Below, one piece after another: positions 1-7,177 of a stretch of 64,000 bases of DNA. Position 1 is the first letter of the stretch. Each line of letters opens with the position of its first letter. The notes under the pieces were generated by a model that was not told where the DNA came from, did not search any database, and saw only the letters and a program-made list of their open reading frames with translations. The DNA lies in assembly GCF_003287405.1 (NCBI RefSeq), contig NZ_PRLD01000002.1, forward strand, positions 62,001-126,000, in the 5' to 3' direction. A program made the position numbers and the translations under genes. The stretch is from Faecalibacterium prausnitzii (GTDB lineage: Bacteria; Bacillota; Clostridia; Oscillospirales; Ruminococcaceae).

Positions 1-393
1 AGCAACGGCATCAAGATGGTGGCTGTGCTGTCCGGCTCCATCATTCTGGCACAGTCCTTCGTGCCCGGTGCTGCCGCCGTTCTGCGCCAGCTGACCAAGC
101 TGAACTCTGTGTGTATGCCCATGCGCTACCTGTGGGTGTTTGCCGCCTACATTGCCCTGCGCAATGCCTACGATACCATCCCCGCCGAGTACCGCTTTGT
201 CAAAAATCAGGCCGTGGCCAAGTTCTTCGGCGGCTGGTGCTTTGCCGTTACCGCCGTGTGCTGCGTGCTGGGTATGTATGATAAGGACCCCTTCACCTTT
301 GCACTGAACGTCATCACCCCCGTGGTACTGACTGTGCTGGGATTCATTCTGCCCGCCCTTGCAAAGCGCGAACAGACCGCTGCCAAAAAGTAA
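1..393 (+). CDS. APC-family amino acid permease, C-terminal part
   Basis: The frame is open from base 1, so the gene starts before the window; 130 residues are visible. They form about three hydrophobic segments separated by short basic loops and end in a charged tail (AKREQTAAKK), as in the C-terminus of APC-superfamily amino acid permeases and antiporters. The family imports or exchanges amino acids across the cytoplasmic membrane; the substrate cannot be read from this fragment. An intrinsic terminator-like hairpin follows about 115 bases after the stop. Assignment to the superfamily is fairly safe, the subfamily is not. Confidence 0.65.
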   Translation, partial: SNGIKMVAVLSGSIILAQSFVPGAAAVLRQLTKLNSVCMPMRYLWVFAAYIALRNAYDTIPAEYRFVKNQAVAKFFGGWCFAVTAVCCVLGMYDKDPFTFALNVITPVVLTVLGFILPALAKREQTAAKK

Positions 394-409
394 CCTGAAT
401 ATGCTTATA

Positions 410-451
410 GCAATTCAACTTTTTAATGCAACGGCAACAGCGTTGAATTGC
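410..451. repeat. Inverted repeat after the permease
   Basis: GCAATTCAAC (410-419) is matched by GTTGAATTGC (442-451) with a 22-base loop. No T-run follows, so it is not a typical terminator. It may be an operator or an mRNA 3' stem; nothing in the sequence decides. Confidence 0.4.
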
Positions 452-504
452 ATATCGCAAATATGCTGTTTGAATGTTGCACTAATTTCTTGACTTGCGA
501 TAAA

Positions 505-535
505 AAGGGCCGGTCAGCACTGACCGGCTCTTTTC
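505..535 (+). terminator. Intrinsic terminator before the M18 aminopeptidase
   Basis: An 8-bp perfect stem (509-516 with 521-528, loop GCAC) is preceded by A-rich and followed by TCTTTT. It ends 27 bases before the aminopeptidase start, so it either terminates the permease transcript or acts as an attenuator for the next gene. Confidence 0.7.
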
Positions 536-561
536 AGATACACCTTAGGAGGTTTATTTTT

Positions 562-1878
562 ATGATCGCATCCGAAGTCCGTGAAATGCTGTCCTTCATC
601 GACGGCAACCCCACCGCATACCACACCACCGCCGCTGTGCGGGATATCCTGCTGAAGGCAGGCTTTGCAGAGCTGCTGGAAAGCCGCAAGTGGGCGCTGG
701 AACCCGGCAAGGACTACTTTGTCTGCCGCAACGGTTCCAGCATCATCGCCTTCCGCATGGGCGACCAGCTGGAGAATTACAGCTTCAACGTTGCCGCCGC
801 CCATACGGATTCTCCCTGCTTCCGCATCAAGGAGAACGCCGAGATCCACATGGGGCAGAACTACACCAAGCTGAACACCGAGGGCTACGGCGGCATGATC
901 TGCGCCACATGGATGGATCGTCCGCTGTCTGTGGCGGGCCGTGTGCTGGTGCAGGAGAACGGCGCTATCGTATCCCGTCTGGTGGCACTGGACCGCGACC
1001 TGCTGATGATCCCCAGCGTTGCCATCCACATGAACCGCGAGGTCAACGATAAGGCTTCCTTCAACAAGCAGGTGGATATGCTGCCCGTGCTGGGCGGTGC
1101 CTGCGAGGAGGGCGCGCTGAAAAAGCTGATCGCAGAGGAGCTGCAGGTGTCTGAGGAGCAGATCCTTGGCAGCGATCTGTTCCTCTATGTGCGGGAAAAA
1201 GCCACCGTCTGGGGCTGCAACGAGGAGTTCATCTCCTGCGGCCGTCTGGACGATCAGCAGTGCGTTTACGGCATCCTGAAAGGTCTGCTGACTGCCAAGA
1301 ACGCCCGCTCCATCGGTGTGGCAGCCTTCTTTGATAACGAGGAGGTCGGCTCCGGCACCAAGCAGGGCGCAGCCTCCACCTTCCTGTACGATGTGCTGCA
1401 CCGCATTGCCCAGAGCCTTGGCGGCAGCGACGAGGACTTCCACCGCGCGGTGGCTTCCAGCTTTATGGTCAGCGCCGACAACGCCCACGCCGTGCACCCC
1501 AACCACCCGGAGCACACCGATGTGAACAACTGCACCTACATGAACAAGGGTGTGGTCATCAAGACCCACGCCGGTCAGAAGTACACCAGCGACGGCATGA
1601 GCGTTGCAGCCGCCCGGGAGCTGGCTGCCCGCGCCGGTGTGCCGCTGCAATACTTTGCAAACCGTTCCGATAAGGTAGGCGGCAGCACGCTGGGCAATCT
1701 GGCGATGGCACAGGTGTCCATGAATTGTGTGGACATCGGCCTGCCCCAGCTGGCCATGCACTCCTGCTACGAGACCGCCGGTGCAGAGGATACCCTCTCG
1801 CTCATCAAGCTGATGCAGGAGCTGTACAGCAGCCACTTTGAAGAGACTGCTTTCGGCACGCTTTCTATCAGCAAGTAA
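562..1878 (+). CDS. M18 family aminopeptidase
   Basis: A 438-residue cytosolic dinuclear-zinc aminopeptidase that removes N-terminal (often acidic) residues from peptides. Recognisable M18 motifs are HTDSP near residue 80, the NEEVGS block with catalytic and metal-binding acidic residues near 257, HPNHPEH near 311 and the C-terminal metal His in QLAMHS near 398. Length matches the family (about 430-460). The frame is open further upstream to 448, but the ATG at 562 has a good AGGAGG site 12 bases ahead and the terminator hairpin lies inside the longer version, so 562 is preferred. It ends in front of a bidirectional terminator shared with the convergent decarboxylase genes. Confidence 0.93.
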   Translation: MIASEVREMLSFIDGNPTAYHTTAAVRDILLKAGFAELLESRKWALEPGKDYFVCRNGSSIIAFRMGDQLENYSFNVAAAHTDSPCFRIKENAEIHMGQNYTKLNTEGYGGMICATWMDRPLSVAGRVLVQENGAIVSRLVALDRDLLMIPSVAIHMNREVNDKASFNKQVDMLPVLGGACEEGALKKLIAEELQVSEEQILGSDLFLYVREKATVWGCNEEFISCGRLDDQQCVYGILKGLLTAKNARSIGVAAFFDNEEVGSGTKQGAASTFLYDVLHRIAQSLGGSDEDFHRAVASSFMVSADNAHAVHPNHPEHTDVNNCTYMNKGVVIKTHAGQKYTSDGMSVAAARELAARAGVPLQYFANRSDKVGGSTLGNLAMAQVSMNCVDIGLPQLAMHSCYETAGAEDTLSLIKLMQELYSSHFEETAFGTLSISK

Positions 1879-1886
1879 ATTGATAT

Positions 1887-1925
1887 AAAAAGGACTGCCG
1901 TGCGCTGCACGGCAGTCCTTTTTGC
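1887..1925. terminator. Bidirectional intrinsic terminator
   Basis: A perfect 14-bp stem (1890-1903 with 1907-1920) has A-rich sequence on the left and T5 on the right. It lies between the stops of the convergent M18 aminopeptidase and the small decarboxylase-associated gene and can serve both. Confidence 0.9.
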
Positions 1926-1937
1926 ATTTATGACTCT

Positions 1938-2066
1938 TTATTTGCGGCGGGTGAGACAGTTCAGCGCCATCACGACCAGCACAAGAAAACCGATGACCAG
2001 CAGGATACCGGTCATGCCGATGAGCATCATGGGCAGGGTGGTCATCCAGGAAGAAAGATGAAGCAT
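1938..2066 (-). CDS. OadG-like small membrane protein (42 aa)
   Basis: A 42-residue ORF with a clear GGAGGTG site 6 bases before its ATG and only 13 bases after the stop of the beta-subunit gene. It has one hydrophobic span (about residues 12-34) and a basic tail NCLTRRK. Size, position and topology resemble the small gamma or delta subunits of sodium-pumping decarboxylases, which anchor or stabilise the beta subunit; this is by context, since such subunits are poorly conserved. It shares the riboswitch-controlled transcript of the upstream beta subunit. Confidence 0.7.
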   Translation of the reverse strand: MLHLSSWMTTLPMMLIGMTGILLVIGFLVLVVMALNCLTRRK

Positions 2067-2079
2067 AAAGGCACCTCCG

Positions 2080-3210
2080 TTAAGCCATCAGGGAAAGGAT
2101 CAGTCCGCCGGCAAGGACGGATGCGATCTGTCCGGAAACGTTGACGCTGATGGAGTACATCAGCAGGAAATTCTGGCTGTCCTCGGCCAGACCCATCTTG
2201 TTGACCACGCGTCCGCTCATGGGGAAGGCCGAAATGCCTGCCGCGCCGATCATGGGGTTCAGCTTTTTGCCCTCGGGCAGGAACAGGTTCAGCAGCTTGG
2301 CGAACAGCACGCCGCCAGCGGTATCAAAGATAAAGGCTACAAGACCCAGCGCCATGATGAGCAAAGTGTCCGGCCGGACGAACTTGTCGGCGGTCATCTG
2401 CCCGGCAACGGTCAGACCCAGCAGCAGGGTGATGAGGTTTGCCAGTACGTTCTGGGCGGTCTCGCTCAGGGAGTTCAGCACGCCGCATTCCCGCAGCAGG
2501 TTGCCGAACATCAAAAAGCCTACCAGCGCCACGCTGGCCGGGGCTACCAGACCGGCGACCACCGTGACCACAACAGGGAACAGGATCTTGGTCAGCTGGG
2601 TGACATTGCCTTTTTCGTAGGGCATACGGATGCGGCGCTCCTTCTGGGTGGTCAGCAGACGGATGACCGGCGGCTGCACGATGGGCACCAGCGCCATGTA
2701 GCTGTAAGCTGCCACCATAATAGCGCCCAGATACTGGGATTTCAGGGTGTTTGCCACAAAAATGGCGGTGGGGCCATCCGCTGCGCCGATGACCGCAATG
2801 GATGCGGCATCCTTCATATCAAAGAAGAACCCGGCCAGAAACAGGGTGAAAAAGATGCCGAACTGTGCCGCTGCGCCAAACAGCATGAGCCACGGCTTTT
2901 CCAGCAGCGGGCCAAAATCGATCATGGCACCGATGCCGATGAACAGCAGCAGCGGGAACAGCTCGTTGGACATCCCTGCTTCAAACAGGGCAGAGATAGG
3001 GCCGACGGTGTCCCCCTGCGTGATGGCACCGGATGCGGGAAGATTGACCAGAATGGCACCGAACCCCATGGGCAGCAGCAGACTGGGCTCCATCTTTTTG
3101 ACGATGGCAAGGTAGATGAGCAGGGCACCGATGCCCCACATGACCACCATCTGCCATGTCAGCGCCCCGAAGTTTGAAAAGAGCGCGGCGAATGTGTTCC
3201 AGAAATTCAT
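2080..3210 (-). CDS. Sodium-translocating decarboxylase, beta subunit (OadB/GcdB/MmdB family)
   Basis: A 376-residue polytopic membrane protein with about ten hydrophobic spans. The family signature GAADGPTAIFVANT (residues 142-155), with the ion-path Asp145, and the C-terminal PMSGRVVNKMG block are both present. In known complexes this subunit couples decarboxylation of a biotinyl-carboxyl group to Na+ export. Here no alpha (carboxyltransferase) or biotin-carrier gene is nearby; only a 42-aa gamma-like gene follows. The frame stays open upstream, but the ATG at 3210 has an AAGGAGG site and the leader upstream is a riboswitch with terminator, so that start is chosen. Control by a Mn2+-type riboswitch suggests a role in cation homeostasis rather than in oxaloacetate breakdown; that is inference. 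Confidence 0.88.
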   Translation of the reverse strand: MNFWNTFAALFSNFGALTWQMVVMWGIGALLIYLAIVKKMEPSLLLPMGFGAILVNLPASGAITQGDTVGPISALFEAGMSNELFPLLLFIGIGAMIDFGPLLEKPWLMLFGAAAQFGIFFTLFLAGFFFDMKDAASIAVIGAADGPTAIFVANTLKSQYLGAIMVAAYSYMALVPIVQPPVIRLLTTQKERRIRMPYEKGNVTQLTKILFPVVVTVVAGLVAPASVALVGFLMFGNLLRECGVLNSLSETAQNVLANLITLLLGLTVAGQMTADKFVRPDTLLIMALGLVAFIFDTAGGVLFAKLLNLFLPEGKKLNPMIGAAGISAFPMSGRVVNKMGLAEDSQNFLLMYSISVNVSGQIASVLAGGLILSLMA

Positions 3211-3249
3211 ATTGTTTTTCTGCCTCCTTTTGTTCTGATGCTGCGGCAA

Positions 3250-3294
3250 GAAAAAAAGACCCTTGCCACAGCGTAAGATCTGTGACAAAAGTCT
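3250..3294 (-). terminator. Riboswitch expression platform of the decarboxylase leader
   Basis: On the minus strand a 15-bp stem (3294-3280 with 3271-3257, several G-U pairs) is followed by a run of T. Its 5' strand includes the 3' strand of riboswitch helix P1, so aptamer folding and termination are mutually exclusive: ligand should switch the gene on. Confidence 0.8.
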
Positions 3295-3400
3295 CAAGCG
3301 AACACATGACATCGGGCATTGCTGCCGTGATGACGCTGCCATGCAGCGGCCTGCCGGAAAAAAGCCTTGACCGGCAGGCTGCCCTTTACTCCCCTTTATC
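3284..3400 (-). promoter_or_regulatory. yybP-ykoY-type (Mn2+) riboswitch aptamer
   Basis: Helix P1 is formed by GATAAAGG (3400-3393) and CTTTTGTC (3291-3284). It is followed by the loop GGGGAGTAA and, on the 3' side, by GGCAGCAATGCCCGATG and CTTGAGAC. The same conserved blocks in the same order occur in the leader at 53098-53202. This pattern fits the yybP-ykoY class, which established work shows to sense Mn2+ and which usually controls cation exporters. The terminator that follows overlaps P1. Covariance-model scoring was not possible here. Confidence 0.78.
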
Positions 3401-3407
3401 ATTTTTA

Positions 3408-3436
3408 TTGATACCAGAAACTGCCGCTTCTGTCAA
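3408..3436 (-). promoter_or_regulatory. Sigma-A promoter of the riboswitch-oadB transcript
   Basis: On the minus strand TTGACA (3436-3431) and TATCAA (3413-3408) are separated by exactly 17 bases. The predicted start lies a few bases before the riboswitch P1 helix. Confidence 0.75.
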
Positions 3437-3478
3437 GAGGGGAATGCGGTTTTGCGCAAAAATTCAACCGTGAAAAGG

Positions 3479-3512
3479 CCAACCGGGAAAATCCGCAGAT
3501 TTTCCCGGTTGG
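3479..3512. repeat. Family A palindrome, single arm (terminator-like)
   Basis: A 15-bp perfect stem around the core ATCCGCAGAT. On the minus strand the loop is C(TGCG)G, a UNCG-type tetraloop, and the stem is followed by CCTTTTCAC. It lies downstream of the minus-strand PfkB kinase gene and probably ends its transcript. The flanks match the arms of the elements at 4733-5042 and 24171-24419. Confidence 0.7.
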
Positions 3513-3688
3513 CAAAATATAAATAATTTTTCCGCTGAAAATGGCCAAAGTGCAACGACGACGACCGCCGCCAGTGGCGGAAACAGGGAGGAGTTGTTGG
3601 GGCAGCGGCCAGCAAGACGCAAGCGCCGCCCAAGGCACGATGCGGATGCTGGGTGCCGCAACCCGATAGCGGAGACCATTCCAAACCG

Positions 3689-4621
3689 TTAATCCACCAC
3701 CGGTACATCCAGCCCGAACTCCTGCGGGCGGAAGCGGGGACAGACGTTCTCGGTGATGCAGATGACCGAGGCGGCCAGACGGCTGCCGATCTCGCAGGAC
3801 TCTGCCAGCGTTTTGCCGTAGGTCAGGCCGATGACCGTGCCTGCAAAGAAGGCGTCCCCTGCGCCGGTGGTGTCCATGACATCCACCTTTTTGGCGGGCA
3901 CGATGCCGCAGTTGCCGTCTGCACAGGCGTATACCGCGCCCTGTCCGCCCATGGTCACCACCATGCTGGGAATGTTGGCGCTGCGCACGTTGCCCGTGAG
4001 CACCCGGCACATCTCGTCCGGGGAGAGGTGGTCGTAGTCGTCCGAGAACAGCAGCCCGGCCTCCTGCTGGTTGCAGACGAAACAATCGATCTGCTGCAAA
4101 AAATCCCGCCGCTCCATGGCGATGCTCATGTTGGAGACCACGGCAAACACCTTTTTGCCGTACTTTTTGGCGTAGCGCAGGGTCTGCTTCACCGTTTCTT
4201 TTTCGAGGTCCAGCTCCAGTGCAATGGAATCGCAGTCTGCAAAAATGGCATCGCCCTGCTCCTGCAGCAGACCGGTCAGCGGGGTGGTGTCCGGCCGCTT
4301 GGAGATGGCGGCGTGCACATCGCCATCGTTGTCAAAAATGGCCAGCCATGTGCCCATGCCGTCCGGCACTTTCTGGATAAAGAGGGTGTTGACCTTGTGC
4401 CTTGCCAGCTTGTCGATGACGTCCTGTCCCATGCCGGTGTCGTCCACCAGACCCACAAAGGTGGGGCGCAGCTCCACGTTGGCAATATCCTCCACCACGT
4501 TGCGGCTCACGCCGCCGTGTACCTGCTCGATGCGTCCGGCGTTGCGCCCGCCCGGGATATAGGTGGAAAGGGGATAGCCCTTGATATCCACAAAAACAGC
4601 TCCGATGACTACGATACCCAT
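3689..4621 (-). CDS. PfkB-family carbohydrate kinase
   Basis: A 310-residue cytosolic sugar or nucleoside kinase of the ribokinase/PfkB superfamily, transferring phosphate from ATP to a sugar hydroxyl. The C-terminal signature DTTGAGDAFFAGT (catalytic Asp255 in GAGD) is intact and an N-terminal GG block (PGGRNAGR) replaces the usual di-glycine hinge. Length is typical. The substrate cannot be assigned. The gene is alone on its transcript, with a palindrome over its promoter -10 region and a terminator hairpin downstream, pointing to single-gene control. Confidence 0.88.
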   Translation of the reverse strand: MGIVVIGAVFVDIKGYPLSTYIPGGRNAGRIEQVHGGVSRNVVEDIANVELRPTFVGLVDDTGMGQDVIDKLARHKVNTLFIQKVPDGMGTWLAIFDNDGDVHAAISKRPDTTPLTGLLQEQGDAIFADCDSIALELDLEKETVKQTLRYAKKYGKKVFAVVSNMSIAMERRDFLQQIDCFVCNQQEAGLLFSDDYDHLSPDEMCRVLTGNVRSANIPSMVVTMGGQGAVYACADGNCGIVPAKKVDVMDTTGAGDAFFAGTVIGLTYGKTLAESCEIGSRLAASVICITENVCPRFRPQEFGLDVPVVD

Positions 4622-4655
4622 AAACGATAAACCTTTCTGACTTCAGTTGATTTTA

Positions 4656-4670
4656 CCTGTATTATACAGG
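4656..4670 (-). promoter_or_regulatory. Palindromic operator over the pfkB -10 box
   Basis: CCTGTATTATACAGG is a 15-base palindrome. On the minus strand it contains TATAAT (4666-4661), about 40 bases before the kinase start; no good -35 is visible. A repressor bound here would block the promoter. Confidence 0.5.
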
Positions 4671-4732
4671 AAGCAGAAAAAAGATGCTATCCCTTTGCCG
4701 TTTTTTGCGGAAAAATATCTTCCGGGTGGGAC

Positions 4733-5042
4733 GATTGGGAATGCCCGCCGCTTGCGCTTTGGGCATCGTCAGAGGAAAAATTATTTTTATTTTGGATTCC
4801 GAAAAGTCTGCGGACTTTTCGGAATCCCTTTTTCACGGAAAGGGGTCGTGACCGGAAGTGGCAGCTTCAAGATTTATTTTTGCATTTTGGAAAGTCTATA
4901 ATGATTGTTATAGATGCTTTTTCCCGCTACGACCCTCCCGTGAAAAGGCCAATCGGGAAAATCCGCAGATTTTCCCGATTGGCAAATATAAATAGTCTTT
5001 CCGCTAAAAATGCCCAGAGCGCAGCGGAGGGCATTCTGAATC
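4733..5042. mobile_element. MITE-like family A element, two-armed, no coding capacity
   Basis: Imperfect terminal inverted repeats of about 34 bases (4733-4766 and 5010-5042; inner part reads AATGCCC..CGC..GGGCAT) enclose two long palindromes, 4794-4827 and 4949-4982. Both have a TCTGCGGA core giving C(UGCG)G loops when read inward, each followed by a T-rich stretch. The element therefore looks like two intrinsic terminators facing inward. It fills the gap between the pyruvate kinase stop and the pfkB promoter. A closely related element is at 24171-24419. Confidence 0.7.
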
Positions 5043-5050
5043 AGCCCCTG

Positions 5051-6004
5051 TCACATCGCCGTGCGGGCGGTGCGCACCAGATACTCCATAGCCTGTACCG
5101 GGTACTGCCCGGCGGCGGTCTCGCCGGTGAGCATCAGGCTGGATGCGCCGTCCAGTACGGCGTTGTAGATGTCGTTCACCTCGGCGCGGGTGGGCACCGC
5201 CCGGGTGTGCATACTGTCCAGCATCTGGGTTACCACCATAAAGGGTACTCCGGCTGCCCGGCAGGCGGCAGAAAGCTGCTTCTGGCAGCGGGGCAGCTCC
5301 CACAGGGGCATCGCGTTGCCAAGGTCGCCCCGGGCAATGACTACCTCGTCCACCAGCGGCAAAAACTCCGGCAGCGCCTGCACGCCCGCAAGGCTTTCAA
5401 TTTTGGCAAGGATCTTCAGCTGCGGCGCACCGGCCTCTGCCAGCGCCTGCCGCAGGCTGCGGATATCTTCAGCGCCGCGCACAAAGGGCAGCATGACCCC
5501 GGTAACGCCGCAACCGGCGGCGATGGCAAGGTTCTCCTTGTCCTCGGTGGTCAGGGTGGGCATCTGGATGTCTGCCCCCGGTGCTGCCAGACTTTTGCGG
5601 CTTTGCAGCACGCCGCCCCGCACTACGGTGCACACGAGCGCTTCCGGCTCCACGGCGTCCACCCGCGCCAGCAGCTTGCCGTCATCCAGCAGCAGCTCCT
5701 GCCCGGGCTGCACGCTGTGCACCAGCGCGGCAGGGCAGGGGATGCCCTGCGCGCCCAAACGCACGGTCTGCCCGGCGGTCAGGGACAGCGGCTGCGGCAG
5801 ACGTCCAATGCGCAGTTCCGGCCCCTGCAGGTCGATGAGCAGCTTTTTGACCCCGGCCTTGCGCAGCAGCGCCAGCCAGTCCGCGTGCGCTGCCAGCGGC
5901 CCGTGAGAAAGATTCATGCGGATGCCGGTCATGCCGGCTTCCACCATCTGCTGCAAAAGCTTTACATCGGCACAGGCAGGGCCGATGGTTCCGTAAAAAT
6001 CCAT
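5051..6004 (-). CDS. Short pyruvate kinase-like protein (catalytic domain only)
   Basis: A 317-residue protein matching the TIM-barrel of pyruvate kinase (phosphoenolpyruvate + ADP to pyruvate + ATP). It has YGTIGPAC at the N-terminus, NLSHG, LQGPELRIG, KIESLAG with the catalytic Lys, ARGDLG, TQMLDSM and PTRAEVND..TGETAAGQYP. Usual enzymes are about 470-590 residues and carry a C-terminal regulatory domain; here the protein ends shortly after the barrel. ATG at 6004 has AGGAGG in front. It may be an active unregulated enzyme or a paralogue with another role. It stands alone, between a MITE-like element and a shared terminator. Confidence 0.85.
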   Translation of the reverse strand: MDFYGTIGPACADVKLLQQMVEAGMTGIRMNLSHGPLAAHADWLALLRKAGVKKLLIDLQGPELRIGRLPQPLSLTAGQTVRLGAQGIPCPAALVHSVQPGQELLLDDGKLLARVDAVEPEALVCTVVRGGVLQSRKSLAAPGADIQMPTLTTEDKENLAIAAGCGVTGVMLPFVRGAEDIRSLRQALAEAGAPQLKILAKIESLAGVQALPEFLPLVDEVVIARGDLGNAMPLWELPRCQKQLSAACRAAGVPFMVVTQMLDSMHTRAVPTRAEVNDIYNAVLDGASSLMLTGETAAGQYPVQAMEYLVRTARTAM

Positions 6005-6077
6005 AATTCCTCCTGCAATTCGCGTTTTCTTTCTATTGTAGCATGACCGCGCGGCAAAAGATAGCCCGGCGGCGCAT

Positions 6078-6120
6078 AAAAAAACACCGGAAGCCGATGC
6101 AAAGCCTCCGGTGTCTTTTT
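6078..6120. terminator. Hairpin with A/T tracts, bidirectional terminator
   Basis: An 8-bp stem (6084-6091 with 6107-6114) has A6 on the left and T5 on the right. On the minus strand it can terminate transcripts arriving from the phosphoesterase gene. Confidence 0.65.
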
Positions 6121-6287
6121 ATGATGCCTTATGGGGTTTACTGCGATACTTTGCACCGCCTGCGTTCAGTACAAAGCTTACAGCTCCCTCTATTTTTAAA
6201 GGTTGTACTTAGTTTACAGCATTTCGGGCAGTTCGTCAAGGGCTTTTTCCAGCTTTTGCCGGGAAAAACTGGAATATCACAACATTA

Positions 6288-6833
6288 TCACAACTGCAGC
6301 TGGTGGTAGCACGCGCCCTCCATGGTCTTCCAACAGGCGGTGCTTCCCTCCAAGGTCATGTAGCTGTGGGCGGTGTTTTCCTTGGGAATGCTCACGGAGC
6401 CGGGGTTTAAGTAAAGGTTCCCCTGCCCGAAGTTTGTCCATGCGGGCACATGGGTGTGACCGTGGAGCAAAATATCCCCCGGGGCAAGGGGCGGCAGATG
6501 GTTCAGGTTGAACACATGGCCGTGGGTGACGTAGACCAGCCGCTGCCCCACCGGCAGCACGGCGTAATCCGCCAGCACCGGGAAATTGAGCACCATCTGG
6601 TCTACATCGGCGTCGCAGTTGCCCCGCACGCACAGCAGCTTGGGCGCAAGGCTGTTCAGCAGCGGAATCACCTTTTTGGGGGCGTAATCCCGGGGCAGGT
6701 CGTTGCGGGGGCCGTGGTAGAGCAGGTCTCCCAAGAACAGCAGGCGGTCGGCCTGCTCCCGTTCAAAGGCCTGCTGCAGCTGCTGCGCATAATAATAGGA
6801 GCCGTGCAGGTCTGATGCGATCATCCATTTCAT
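6288..6833 (-). CDS. YfcE-like metallophosphoesterase
   Basis: A 181-residue phosphodiesterase of the calcineurin-like superfamily. All metal-binding blocks are present: ASDLHG (D8, H10), LFLGD, VRGNCD, VTHGH and LHGHTH. Related proteins (YfcE, MJ0936) hydrolyse phosphodiester model substrates with Mn2+; the natural substrate is unknown. The frame extends to a TTG at 6839, but the ATG at 6833 lies at the better distance from GAGGGAGGG and starts directly with MKWMIASDLHG. Single-gene transcript. Confidence 0.88.
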   Translation of the reverse strand: MKWMIASDLHGSYYYAQQLQQAFEREQADRLLFLGDLLYHGPRNDLPRDYAPKKVIPLLNSLAPKLLCVRGNCDADVDQMVLNFPVLADYAVLPVGQRLVYVTHGHVFNLNHLPPLAPGDILLHGHTHVPAWTNFGQGNLYLNPGSVSIPKENTAHSYMTLEGSTACWKTMEGACYHQLQL

Positions 6834-6931
6834 ATACAATGCCCTCCCTCAGAGCCGGTTTGCCTTATTGTAGCGCCTGCTGTAAAAATGGTCAAGTAAT
6901 TACAAAAGTCATACTTTTGCACCAAAACCCC

Positions 6932-6960
6932 TTGACACGCCGCTGAGGATGTGGTATTCT
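6932..6960 (+). promoter_or_regulatory. Sigma-A promoter of the MATE leader
   Basis: TTGACA (6932-6937), a 17-base spacer and TATTCT (6955-6960). Transcription would begin near 6967, giving a leader of about 210 bases before the MATE gene. Confidence 0.75.
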
Positions 6961-6965
6961 GCTAG

Positions 6966-7120
6966 GGTTGCAACCCGCAAATGCGCAGGCTGCATATCGC
7001 GGACAGCTGCCGCGATCATAAAAACCGTGTGGATTTTTACAGCAACATTGCTACTTTTCGCCACACAATGACCTTTAAAGGGTCATTGTGTGGCTTTTTT
7101 TGCGCCGGAAACCGGCTGCA
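6966..7120 (+). promoter_or_regulatory. Structured 5' leader with terminator in front of the MATE gene (riboswitch-like)
   Basis: The leader folds into several stems: ATCGCGG/CCGCGAT near 6996-7016, AAAAACC-GTGT-GGATTTTT near 7020-7037, and a possible closing helix GTTGC (about 6967) with GCAAC (about 7042). It ends in a perfect hairpin CCACACAATGACC / GGTCATTGTGTGG followed by T7. An upstream GTGTGG can pair with the CCACAC of the terminator, giving an antiterminator. This is the layout of a riboswitch or attenuator, but I do not recognise the aptamer class. Confidence 0.6.
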
Positions 7121-7177
7121 AGCCGATGCTGTGCCCGCCACATTTTTGCTTTTTACGGATAGCAGGTGAAATTTTTT

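Noticed and set aside
3653-4630. A 325-codon plus-strand frame opposite the pfkB gene
   Set aside because: Antisense of a gene with a complete PfkB signature; its His/Val-rich translation is typical of shadow frames.
4733-5042. Insertion sequence with transposase
   Set aside because: No coding frame of any length belongs to a transposase; only inverted ends and hairpins are present, so it is called MITE-like.
6966-7120. Guanidine-I, purine, TPP or preQ1 riboswitch
   Set aside because: None of the conserved cores I know for these classes is present; left as an unassigned leader.
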